Of a DNA stretch of 5,372 bases, positions 1-5,372 are shown one piece after another. Every line of letters begins with the position of its first letter. The stretch's first letter is position 1. The notes under the pieces are model-generated. The model saw only the letters and a program-made list of their open reading frames with translations, had not been told where the DNA came from and made no database searches. The position numbers and the translations under genes were made by a program. The DNA comes from Acidobacteriota bacterium (GTDB taxonomy: Bacteria; Acidobacteriota; Terriglobia; Terriglobales; Acidobacteriaceae). The stretch spans positions 1-5,372 of the forward strand of contig JAJXZK010000121.1 in the NCBI GenBank assembly GCA_021780095.1. Reading direction: 5' to 3'.

Positions 1-282
1 TTCAGTATTCTTTAGGGTGACAATCGCATCGGGAATCACCGCGCCTGCCGCGTCCTTTACCGTGCCGGTGACGCCACCGGTTGCGATCTGTGCCATCAGG
101 CTGGGCGTTGCGAACACTGCCAGTACCAGCACGCAAACAATCGAGACTATTCGTGCGAGAACCCCTGCGTGCCTCGCCCTCGCCTTTTGCAAATGCGTGG
201 CAATGTGACCCTCGTGATATTCAGCATTGTCCGATAACGACAATGCTAAGGCCGAAGGTGTGATGCGGAAATTGTGATCCAT
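1..282 (-). CDS. Oar-like TonB-dependent receptor, N-terminal 94 residues (partial)
   Basis: The reverse strand from an ATG at 282-280 stays open to the window edge, giving 94 codons of a gene that continues to the left. A strong Shine-Dalgarno (GGGGAGAG) sits 6 bases before the ATG. Residues 1-40 form a long polar leader. Residues 41-62 (VLARIVSIVCVLVLAVF and on) are a hydrophobic signal core, ending in a likely signal peptidase I site after LMA (residue 64). The mature start then reads GGVTGTVKDAAGAVIPDA, the typical beginning of a carboxypeptidase-regulatory-like (CarboxypepD_reg) domain. In Acidobacteriota this arrangement marks large Oar-like TonB-dependent outer-membrane receptors, usually around 1000-1200 residues, that import oligosaccharides or other large substrates. 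The barrel and plug lie outside the window, so the substrate is unknown. The gene is divergent from the LacI regulator and shares its control region. Another exported protein with this domain is possible but less likely. Confidence 0.82.
   Translation of the reverse strand, partial: MDHNFRITPSALALSLSDNAEYHEGHIATHLQKARARHAGVLARIVSIVCVLVLAVFATPSLMAQIATGGVTGTVKDAAGAVIPDAIVTLKNTE
223..247. repeat. Perfect 9-bp inverted repeat with 7-base loop
   Basis: AGCATTGTC (223-231) is followed after 7 bases by its exact reverse complement GACAATGCT (239-247). It lies about 35-60 bases inside the receptor gene, in the polar leader before the signal peptide core. The receptor mRNA could fold here into a stem-loop close to the ribosome binding site, or the dyad could be a protein-binding site. 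No T-run follows it on either strand, so it is not an intrinsic terminator. Its function is unknown. Confidence 0.5.
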
Positions 283-338
283 GTGCGGCTCTCCCCAGAG
301 ACTTATTTCAACCTGCGCTTTTAACAGCGATTCCATGG

Positions 339-368
339 TTTGTACTATTCCGACCAAACGTGTGTCAA
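339..368 (-). promoter_or_regulatory. Predicted sigma-70-type promoter of the TonB receptor gene
   Basis: Read on the minus strand, there is a perfect -35 box TTGACA (368-363), an 18-base spacer and a weak -10 box TACAAA (344-339). Transcription would start near 332, leaving a leader of about 50 bases before the receptor ATG at 282. The -35 box is exact, but the -10 box matches only 4 of 6 positions and the spacer is one base long. This would suit a promoter that needs an activator or is weak. Confidence 0.45.
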
Positions 369-369
369 C

Positions 370-387
370 TATTAAAACGTTTTTATA
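370..387. promoter_or_regulatory. Candidate LacI-family operator (18-bp CpG-centred palindrome)
   Basis: TATTAAAACGTTTTTATA is a near-perfect palindrome: 8 of 9 base pairs match around a central CG, including the exact core AAAACGTTTT. LacI/GalR-family proteins with a DNA-bending hinge helix typically bind 14-20 bp palindromes with a central CpG. The neighbouring regulator has such a hinge. The site lies one base upstream of the receptor -35 box and about 25 bases upstream of the lacI -35 box, so one bound dimer could influence both directions. That the adjacent LacI protein binds here is inferred. Confidence 0.5.
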
Positions 388-413
388 AATTATTGAGCGT
401 AAAATTAAGAATC

Positions 414-442
414 TTGACGGGGCCAGTGGAAGCTGATATTAA
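414..442 (+). promoter_or_regulatory. Predicted sigma-70 promoter of the lacI-type gene and downstream genes
   Basis: TTGACG (414-419), a 17-base spacer and TATTAA (437-442) match the sigma-70 consensus in 5 of 6 and 4 of 6 positions with optimal spacing. Transcription would begin near 449, about 22 bases before the ATG at 471, just enough for the AGGAAG ribosome binding site at 462-467. This placement excludes the upstream in-frame GTG at 360 as a start from this promoter. It is the only good plus-strand promoter I see, so it may serve all the downstream genes. Confidence 0.6.
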
Positions 443-470
443 ATCGAACCAATACCATAGCAGGAAGACA

Positions 471-1568
471 ATGACCAGAATAAGCTTGAACCGCCGGCGC
501 GTGACGTTGATGGATGTAGCCCGCGCGAGCGGCTTTTCGCCGTCCACCGTGTCCCTAGTTTTGAATGAGGCGCCCTTGGCGCGCTATATCCCTGGAAAGA
601 CCAAGCAGAAAATCCTGGATGCCGTCGAGCGCCTGGGATACCGGCCTGACATCTTTGCCCGCTCACTGCGCAGCCAGCGAAGTCAAATGATCGGCGTGCT
701 GGTCATCGACCTTGCGGACCCCTTCTGCACTCTCATCCTGCAGGGCATTGAGCGCAAGTTGCTTCCTACGACATATCTCCCGATCGTGATGGATGCTCAC
801 AATCAGCCCGCACAACTGGAGCGATATGTTGAGATGATGATCGAACGTCGGGTAGAAGGTTTGATTACGGTGGCGAACTGGCTGCTGTTTGACATCACTG
901 TGCTGGAAGATATAGACGACCGTCAGATTCCTACCCTCGTGGTCGGCCGCGATCTGGAATCTCCGACTGTGAACTCCGTGCTTGTGGACAATGAGGCGGG
1001 TGGCTACGCAGCCATGGAGCATCTATACCAGTTGGGTCATCGCGAAGTTGCCTTTGTGCGAGGCCCGCGTCGAATGGCCGATAGCCGCATGCGGTGGAAA
1101 GGCGCTCGCCGTTTCGCGACGGATGTGGGGCTCCGCCTGAACTCGGCCCTGATCCGCGACTTGCCCGGTACCATGGATTCCAGTTCAAGCTTTGAAGGCG
1201 GTCTGAAGGTTGCGAATGAGCTGATCCAGTCCGGGGAGAAATTCACGGCAATTCTGGCCTTCGACGATCTGACAGCCTATGGCGTGATTCGAGCTTTGTC
1301 CGAGGCGGGCCGGCGTGTACCGGAAAGCTGCTCGGTGATTGGTTTCGATGATGTTCCTCCGTCCGCGCTCAGCACCCCTGGACTGACGACCATTCAACAA
1401 CCCATGAGAGAAATGGGGGAATATGCGGCCGACTACATCCTGAAGCATCTTGCCCATCGGCTCGAAGATGGAACGCAGCCCTACGGCGACAGCCACCTGA
1501 TGAAACCTACTTTGATTGCCCGCGGATCGACGGCGCCCATCACTAAGCCGCTCCGCAAAAAGAAATAA
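471..1568 (+). CDS. LacI-family transcriptional regulator
   Basis: This 365-residue protein has the full LacI/GalR architecture and a family-typical length of 330-370. Residues 11-32 (VTLMDVARASGFSPSTVSLV and on) are the helix-turn-helix, with recognition helix SPSTVSLVLN. Residues 58-70 (RPDIFARSLRSQR) are the hinge helix with the conserved Leu (66) that inserts into the central CpG step. From about residue 73 (MIGVLVIDLADPF) runs a periplasmic-binding-protein-like sugar-sensing domain, including the family motif IGFDDVPPSALSTPGLTTI near residue 290. The ATG at 471 was chosen because it has AGGAAG five bases upstream and a promoter just before it. A longer frame from GTG 360 would add 37 residues that do not resemble the family and would run through the promoter. 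It acts in the cytoplasm as a local sugar-responsive regulator, probably of the divergent receptor gene and the genes that follow. The effector sugar cannot be read from the sequence. The tail ends in a basic run, LRKKK. Confidence 0.94.
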   Translation: MTRISLNRRRVTLMDVARASGFSPSTVSLVLNEAPLARYIPGKTKQKILDAVERLGYRPDIFARSLRSQRSQMIGVLVIDLADPFCTLILQGIERKLLPTTYLPIVMDAHNQPAQLERYVEMMIERRVEGLITVANWLLFDITVLEDIDDRQIPTLVVGRDLESPTVNSVLVDNEAGGYAAMEHLYQLGHREVAFVRGPRRMADSRMRWKGARRFATDVGLRLNSALIRDLPGTMDSSSSFEGGLKVANELIQSGEKFTAILAFDDLTAYGVIRALSEAGRRVPESCSVIGFDDVPPSALSTPGLTTIQQPMREMGEYAADYILKHLAHRLEDGTQPYGDSHLMKPTLIARGSTAPITKPLRKKK

Positions 1569-1576
1569 TGGCCACC

Positions 1577-1585
1577 CGTTTTAAT
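1577..1585 (-). repeat. Inverted copy of the operator half-site
   Basis: CGTTTTAAT in the gap after the LacI gene is the exact reverse complement of ATTAAAACG at 371-379, the left half of the candidate operator. The other half is not preserved here (flanked by CACC and CCCC), so this is at best a weak half-site and may be chance. Confidence 0.2.
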
Positions 1586-1665
1586 CCCCCCGGCCCAAGC
1601 AACCTTCCCTCAGAAAATTCCCTTTTCCTATATCGTGAATCTAACCATCGAACCCGACATTAAGT

Positions 1666-1671
1666 GGGAGG
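1666..1671 (+). promoter_or_regulatory. Ribosome binding site deciding the deacetylase start
   Basis: GGGAGG ends 8 bases before an in-frame TTG at 1680. The alternative GTG at 1635 is preceded only by a pyrimidine-rich stretch with no Shine-Dalgarno. The site therefore favours TTG 1680, which also begins the protein exactly where PIG-L family members normally begin. Confidence 0.55.
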
Positions 1672-1679
1672 CAGAACGC

Positions 1680-2384
1680 TTGCGAATATTAGCGATCGGC
1701 GCTCATCCAGACGACCTGGAACTGCAATGTGCAGGCACACTCGCGAAGTACGCTCTTCGGGGCGACCACGTCACCATGGCCGTCGTGATGAGCGGCGACT
1801 GCGGCTCATCCACACTGCCTAAAGAAACAATCGCAGCCATTCGCGGAGAAGAAGCGCGCGCCTCCGCAACAGTGCTTGGAGCGGACTTTCTTGTGATGAA
1901 TCACTACAGCGATGGTTTCCTGTTCTCCACGGAGCAGACACGGCTGGATTTCTTGAATGTTATTCGTCAGGCTCGTCCCGACGTGATCCTGACCCATTCT
2001 CCGAACGACTACCATCCGGACCATCGCATGGCAGCGCAAATCGTGTGCGACGTGCGCATCATGATCACCGTTCCAAACATCAAGACCGCAGCTCCAGCAT
2101 GCAACACGCTACCGGAAATCTACTTTTTCGACACCATGGCGGGGATCGACTTTGTCCCGCAACTTTATGTCGATATCACGAGCACGTTCGACGTGAAGAA
2201 AAAGATGCTTTCCTGCCACAAGAGCCAATCCTCATGGCTTGAAGATCAGTACAAGATGACGTATCTGGATTTCATCGACTGTGTAGGACGATTTCGCGGA
2301 CTTCAGTGTGGCGTGCAATACGCGGAATGCTTCCAGACCTCGCCGACATGGCCCAGACGAGCCCAGGGCATACTTCTTCCCTGA
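1680..2384 (+). CDS. PIG-L / LmbE-like family deacetylase
   Basis: The product has 234 residues from the TTG start, in the normal range for bacterial PIG-L (LmbE-like) N-acetyl-sugar deacetylases, or 249 from a GTG at 1635. The N-terminus MRILAIGAHPDDLELQCAGT contains the hallmark AHPDD motif: His9 and Asp12 should bind the catalytic zinc and Asp11 act as general base, by analogy with MshB. The second motif, HSPNDYHPDH at residues 106-115, supplies the catalytic His112 and zinc ligand His115. The segment IRGEEARASATVLGA is also typical. There is no signal peptide, so the enzyme should be cytoplasmic. The family removes acetyl groups from GlcNAc-type sugars in metabolites and glycoconjugates. 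The exact substrate is unknown, but the neighbours suggest a sugar from the imported glycan. The gap to the LacI gene is 111 bases, and the glycosidase starts 73 bases after the stop. A start at GTG 1635 cannot be excluded. Confidence 0.92.
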   Translation: MRILAIGAHPDDLELQCAGTLAKYALRGDHVTMAVVMSGDCGSSTLPKETIAAIRGEEARASATVLGADFLVMNHYSDGFLFSTEQTRLDFLNVIRQARPDVILTHSPNDYHPDHRMAAQIVCDVRIMITVPNIKTAAPACNTLPEIYFFDTMAGIDFVPQLYVDITSTFDVKKKMLSCHKSQSSWLEDQYKMTYLDFIDCVGRFRGLQCGVQYAECFQTSPTWPRRAQGILLP

Positions 2385-2442
2385 GACGCGACCGGGATTG
2401 AGCGGCGTGAATCTGCCAGGATCATTTTGCCAGCGAAACTGC

Positions 2443-2450
2443 AGGAAGGA
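2443..2450 (+). promoter_or_regulatory. Ribosome binding site deciding the glycosidase start
   Basis: AGGAAGGA ends 7 bases before the GTG at 2458. That GTG is followed at once by a canonical signal peptide, so this site fixes the start 50 codons inside the longest open frame, which begins at ATG 2308 within the deacetylase gene. Confidence 0.7.
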
Positions 2451-2457
2451 ATACACC

Positions 2458-4563
2458 GTGACAAAGACCGCCCGTCTGACTCTCGCCGTGTTGCTTTTCA
2501 ATTGTCTATCCGTCTCGACTATTTTTGCGCAGGATGTTTCGCAGCGACGGCAATGGACGTTGGACAACGGCGTCGTTCGCAAGGTTCTGAAATTTACAGA
2601 CAACTATGGCCTGGAAGCGACGGACTGGACGGACTTGCAATCGAATCACGAATTTATTACGCAAGCATGGCTGCATCCACCATGCGACGAATTTGGCGTT
2701 GGCTTCGATCAGCAAGTCGTCTCCGGTAAAGCCACGGATGTGCGGCTGACGACGAGCGAGGAAGGCACGCTCCCAGACGGAACGGAGACTCTGGATCTCT
2801 CCTTTGCGGGCCGGCACGCACCGGTGCTCATCACGGTTCATTATCAACTTGGTAAGGGACAACCGGCGATTCGCCAGTACCTGACCATCTCCAACACCGG
2901 CTCCGCTCCTGCAACGTTGCGCCATCTCACCGTCTCCTGCGGAGTTCTATCTCCCGGGCCAAAACACAATCTGGTTGCCTTTGGAGGGTACGGCAAGCAG
3001 CCGCGCGAAACATTTTTTACTGGGCGCGTCGATGACATTGCCGGTCTGCTGGAGGACGCGAAAACCGGCCTCGGCTTTGCCGTTCTAAGCGAGGTTCCGG
3101 GATATATGAAGCGGATGGAAATTGGCGACGGATGGTCAACCAGCTTTGCGGCAATGTACGACACAGATCTGTTCCCGTTTGAACGCACGCTCGCGCCGCA
3201 CGAGACGTTTACCTCTGCGGCGGCATCCGTCTTGTTCTATCAGCGAGGAACAGCGGAGGATCCGCATTGGCGGATCCCTGCCTACGTTCGCGATCGCATC
3301 GCACACGACCAGGAGAAGACTCCGCCGGAATGGATTTACAACACCTGGGAGCCGTGGCAGCGGACGATCAACGCTTCGCTGGTAAAGACATTGATGACCA
3401 AGGCGAGTGCCGACGGATTTACGCTGTTCACGATGGACGACGGATGGCAACAGACCTACGGAGAGAATGTCGTCAATATAGGACATTTTCCACAAGGTCT
3501 GGGGCCGGTGTTCGCGGAGGCAGACGCCCTCGGCATGAAGCGCGGTCTCTGGGCTCCGGTGGCTCTCATCAACAGTAAGGCGAAACCCTACGTGCAGCAT
3601 CCGGACTGGGCCTGTCGCGATGAGAATGGTCAGCCGCGATTATCGCGGGCAATGGAAGGAATGGGAGTTGTGATGTGTCTCGCCTCTCCCTACAAGTACG
3701 ACGTGATGGAACGCATCTCAGATCTCGTCGAGAAAAATAGGCTAAGTTATGTGAAGCTCGATTTGACTTCGGTGTTCAACGCCTATGGCGAAGAACCCGG
3801 ATGCTACGAACAGGGCCACGAACATAACACTCATCAGGAATCTGCGGAACGAATTTATGAAGCACTCCAGCTAATTGCAGAGACGCTGCATCAGCGATTC
3901 CCCAGCCTATTGATCGATTACACCTTCGAGCTATGGGGACAAAAACACCTGATCGATTACGGCTTGCTGAGGGTTGCAGATCTGGATTGGATGAGCAACG
4001 TGCGCGACCAGTCTGGCAATGAACCAGGACCGTTGCAGGTGCGAACGCTGCTTTATCAGCGCGGTATGGCCATACCCGTGGAGGGTATGTTGATCGGAAA
4101 TCTGCAGGCGGAAAATCCGCCGTGGCAGGAGCATATTGCGACGGAGATGGGATCTGGCCCGGTTTTCCTGGGAGATTTGACGAAGCAATCGCCCGCAGAA
4201 AGCCAACACTACAAGGATTGGATGGAACGCTATACGAAGCTACGCGGTGTGGTGTCGATGACTGATTCTTTCTTTCCGCTTGGGTCGTGGCGGCAGCCGC
4301 GGGTCGATCGATGGGATGGATTCGCGCGACTGGCACGTAGTGGAGAGGGGATGGTCGTGCTATTCCGAAACGATAGCGGCGCTCCCTCCGCCGAACTCAG
4401 CATACCGGGATATCCCGACGGTTCCTTCGAAATGACGGACTGGAGCAGCGGAAAGAAGACTGCGCTGCACGGTGATACCATGCGCACTCACGTCACGATT
4501 CCTTTTGCCGCGGGCGAAACAACCGCAGTGTTTGAAATCCGTCGCAAGGGTGTCGTTCAATAG
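2458..4563 (+). CDS. Secreted GH36-like (melibiase superfamily) glycoside hydrolase
   Basis: The 701-residue protein starts at a GTG with a good ribosome binding site. Residues 1-24 are a Sec signal peptide (TKTARLTLAVLLFNCLSVS, then IFA) with likely cleavage before Gln25. Cys16 lacks a lipobox. Residues about 25-280 look like the N-terminal beta-sandwich of GH36 enzymes. A TIM barrel follows, with NTWEPW (295-300), DDGW (327-330), GLWAPV (363-368), the nucleophile-type motif YVKLD with Asp435, ELWG (491-494) and WMSNVRD (511-517). A C-terminal beta-sandwich begins near residue 620. GH36 enzymes are retaining alpha-galactosidases, alpha-N-acetylgalactosaminidases and relatives, so this is probably a periplasmic or secreted alpha-galactosidase-like enzyme. 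Two motifs differ from the usual form: SDxxD, which carries the acid/base region, is SNVRD, and GLWxEPE is GLWAPV. The substrate may therefore be non-standard. It sits between the deacetylase and the symporter, 73 and 80 bases away. The family call is from motifs only. Confidence 0.86.
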   Translation: MTKTARLTLAVLLFNCLSVSTIFAQDVSQRRQWTLDNGVVRKVLKFTDNYGLEATDWTDLQSNHEFITQAWLHPPCDEFGVGFDQQVVSGKATDVRLTTSEEGTLPDGTETLDLSFAGRHAPVLITVHYQLGKGQPAIRQYLTISNTGSAPATLRHLTVSCGVLSPGPKHNLVAFGGYGKQPRETFFTGRVDDIAGLLEDAKTGLGFAVLSEVPGYMKRMEIGDGWSTSFAAMYDTDLFPFERTLAPHETFTSAAASVLFYQRGTAEDPHWRIPAYVRDRIAHDQEKTPPEWIYNTWEPWQRTINASLVKTLMTKASADGFTLFTMDDGWQQTYGENVVNIGHFPQGLGPVFAEADALGMKRGLWAPVALINSKAKPYVQHPDWACRDENGQPRLSRAMEGMGVVMCLASPYKYDVMERISDLVEKNRLSYVKLDLTSVFNAYGEEPGCYEQGHEHNTHQESAERIYEALQLIAETLHQRFPSLLIDYTFELWGQKHLIDYGLLRVADLDWMSNVRDQSGNEPGPLQVRTLLYQRGMAIPVEGMLIGNLQAENPPWQEHIATEMGSGPVFLGDLTKQSPAESQHYKDWMERYTKLRGVVSMTDSFFPLGSWRQPRVDRWDGFARLARSGEGMVVLFRNDSGAPSAELSIPGYPDGSFEMTDWSSGKKTALHGDTMRTHVTIPFAAGETTAVFEIRRKGVVQ

Positions 4564-4643
4564 TGAATCATTCGGAATTGCGGCCTACTTTTTCGCCTGA
4601 CCACCGCGTACGTCAGCACATTTTTTCGCGATAGGACCGAACG

Positions 4644-5348
4644 ATGCATGCAGTTTCGCTGAACTGGCTCGACCTCCTCATCATTGGCGCCTATTTTCTT
4701 TTGATTGTGCTGATCGGTTTGTGGCTTCGCGGTGATACCCAGACCTCCGCCCAGTTCTTCCACGCCGGGCGATCCCTGCCGGCAATTGTGACCGGCATTG
4801 CATTTGTGGCCGCCAACTGCGGGGCCCTGGAGGTAATGGGAATTGTCTCCGCGGCCGCGAAATACGGTGCACGAGCGAACAGCTTTTATTGGGTGGGCGC
4901 AATTCCAGCCATGCTGTTTCTTGCTCTATTCATGATGCCAATTTACTTCCGCAGCAAGGCTCTCAGCGTGCCGGAATTCTTGAAGCTGCGGTTCGATGAA
5001 AAGACACGCATCCTGAACGCTGTGTCATTTGCTTCGTTAATGATCCTGGTTTCCGGCATTAGCCTGTATGCCATGGCCATCATTCTGCAGGAATTTCTCG
5101 GATGGAGCTTCGCCACCGGAGTTGTACTGGCGGCAGTTTTAGTGCTGCTGTATGTGGTGCTCGGCGGACTCAAAGCCACCATCTACAACGAGGTGCTGCA
5201 GTTTGCGCTGCTGGTCGCCGGTCTGCTTCCGCTTGCGGTTTTTATTCTAGAGCATTTTCTGTTTTACCGTAGACCATTGAGAGCCAGCCTGAACCAAGCT
5301 TGTGCATTGTCAGCAGTGATCCGTGGCAGGGCTTCAGTGATGGCCTGA
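4644..5348 (+). pseudogene. Sodium:solute symporter (SSS family), interrupted by an insertion sequence
   Basis: The ATG at 4644 has AGGA 7 bases upstream. The first 202 codons, to about 5249, are clear SSS (vSGLT/SGLT-like) transporter sequence. TM1 is at residues 9-28, followed by the FFHAGRSLPAIVTG motif leading into TM2 (48-71). TM3 is at about 81-102, then the SVPEFLKLRF loop, TM4 at about 124-148 and TM5 at about 154-175. Next comes the GGLKATIYNEVLQF signature, and TM6 starts at about 184. Family members are about 500-600 residues with 13-14 helices and import sugars, amino acids or similar solutes with sodium. Here the frame leaves TM6 after VFIL and continues with 32 residues of unrelated basic sequence to a stop at 5348. 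That sequence is the antisense of a transposase end. The product lacks more than half the transporter and should be non-functional. The rest of the gene presumably lies beyond the insertion, outside the window. Confidence 0.85.
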
Positions 5349-5372
5349 TCGAGGGTTTCTTTGGTTCGAGCC
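5250..5372 (-). mobile_element. Terminal part of an insertion sequence, probably IS630 family
   Basis: The symporter coding sequence ends abruptly, and the next bases carry a transposase 3' end on the opposite strand with only 14 bases between its stop codon and the junction. A TA dinucleotide at 5248-5249 sits at the break, and IS630/Tc1-like elements duplicate TA on insertion. The element end would then read GAGCATTTTCTGTTTTACCG. Only one end is in the window, so the inverted repeats and target duplication cannot be compared. The exact boundary is uncertain by several bases. Confidence 0.6.
5264..5372 (-). CDS. Transposase C-terminus (IS630-like), partial
   Basis: On the minus strand an open frame enters from the right edge and ends at TAA (5266-5264). 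The last 35 codons read ARTKETLDQAITEALPRI followed by TADNAQAWFRLALNGLR. The pattern of an amphipathic helix, 'I(T/N)xxxAxxWF' and a short tail resembles the C-terminus of IS630-family DDE transposases, which often end in 'ITPxDAxGWFxHCGY'. The usual final His-Cys-Gly-Tyr is not present here. The catalytic DDE residues lie outside the window. Its position inside a broken transporter gene, antisense to it, supports the mobile-element reading. The family assignment is from memory of the pattern and is only moderate. Confidence 0.55.
   Translation of the reverse strand, partial: ARTKETLDQAITEALPRITADNAQAWFRLALNGLR

Noticed and set aside
17..263. Two plus-strand open frames of about 60 codons at the left end
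   Set aside because: They are antisense shadows of the receptor gene, whose minus-strand reading gives a clear signal peptide and domain start.
360..470. GTG at 360 as the start of the LacI gene
   Set aside because: It adds 37 residues unlike the family and lies upstream of the predicted promoter at 414-442. ATG 471 has a ribosome binding site.
2458..2530. Lipoprotein signal at Cys16 of the glycosidase
   Set aside because: The residues before Cys are LFN. Asn at -1 does not fit a lipobox, and a good signal peptidase I site (IFA before Gln) follows.
3258..3277. GGATCCGC-attg-GCGGATCC hairpin inside the glycosidase gene
   Set aside because: It is a perfect 8-bp stem, but it sits well inside coding sequence at the likely linker before the barrel, encodes ordinary residues and has no T-run. 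Most likely chance.
3776..4336. Long minus-strand open frame (186 codons) opposite the glycosidase
   Set aside because: The translation is low-complexity and Arg/Ser/Pro-rich with no family features. It is a shadow of the strongly supported plus-strand enzyme.
4597..4626. CTGAC...GTCAG inverted repeat followed by a T-run, as a terminator after the glycosidase
   Set aside because: The stem is only 5 bp with a 10-base loop, and the T-run is separated from it by 4 bases. That is too weak to call an intrinsic terminator.

Overview
The window reads as a carbohydrate-utilisation locus from a Gram-negative soil bacterium, most likely an Acidobacteriota member (Terriglobia-like). This rests on recognising family styles, not on a search. 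The main clue is the N-terminus of an Oar-like TonB-dependent receptor, with a signal peptide followed directly by a carboxypeptidase-regulatory-like repeat. The surrounding LacI regulator, PIG-L deacetylase, exported melibiase-type glycosidase and sodium:solute symporter fit that group.

Layout. Positions 1-282 (minus strand) hold the first 94 codons of the receptor, which runs off the left edge. A 188-base divergent intergenic region (283-470) holds back-to-back sigma-70-like promoters and an 18-bp CpG-centred near-palindrome that looks like a LacI-family operator. Four genes then run on the plus strand with gaps of about 70-110 bases: a LacI-type repressor (471-1568), a PIG-L/LmbE-type deacetylase (1680-2384), a secreted GH36-like glycoside hydrolase (2458-4563) and a sodium:solute symporter (from 4644). 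No convincing terminator separates them, so they may form one operon.

The symporter is broken. After about 202 residues, in what looks like its sixth membrane helix, the sequence switches to the end of an insertion sequence. On the opposite strand this carries the last 35 codons of a transposase, probably IS630 family. The symporter frame reads on into IS sequence and stops at 5348.

Working model (inference): the receptor imports an oligosaccharide across the outer membrane, the exported GH36-like enzyme cleaves it in the periplasm or outside, the symporter takes up the product, and the cytoplasmic PIG-L enzyme deacetylates an N-acetylated sugar. The LacI protein senses a sugar and controls both directions from the shared operator. 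The IS insertion would have removed the inner-membrane uptake step in this strain. Several gene starts differ from the longest open frame, because ribosome binding sites and the signal peptide point to internal starts. I see no RNA gene, CRISPR array or clearly undescribed system. The most unusual points are the IS-interrupted transporter, the non-standard GH36 active-site motif and the deacetylase-glycosidase pairing.
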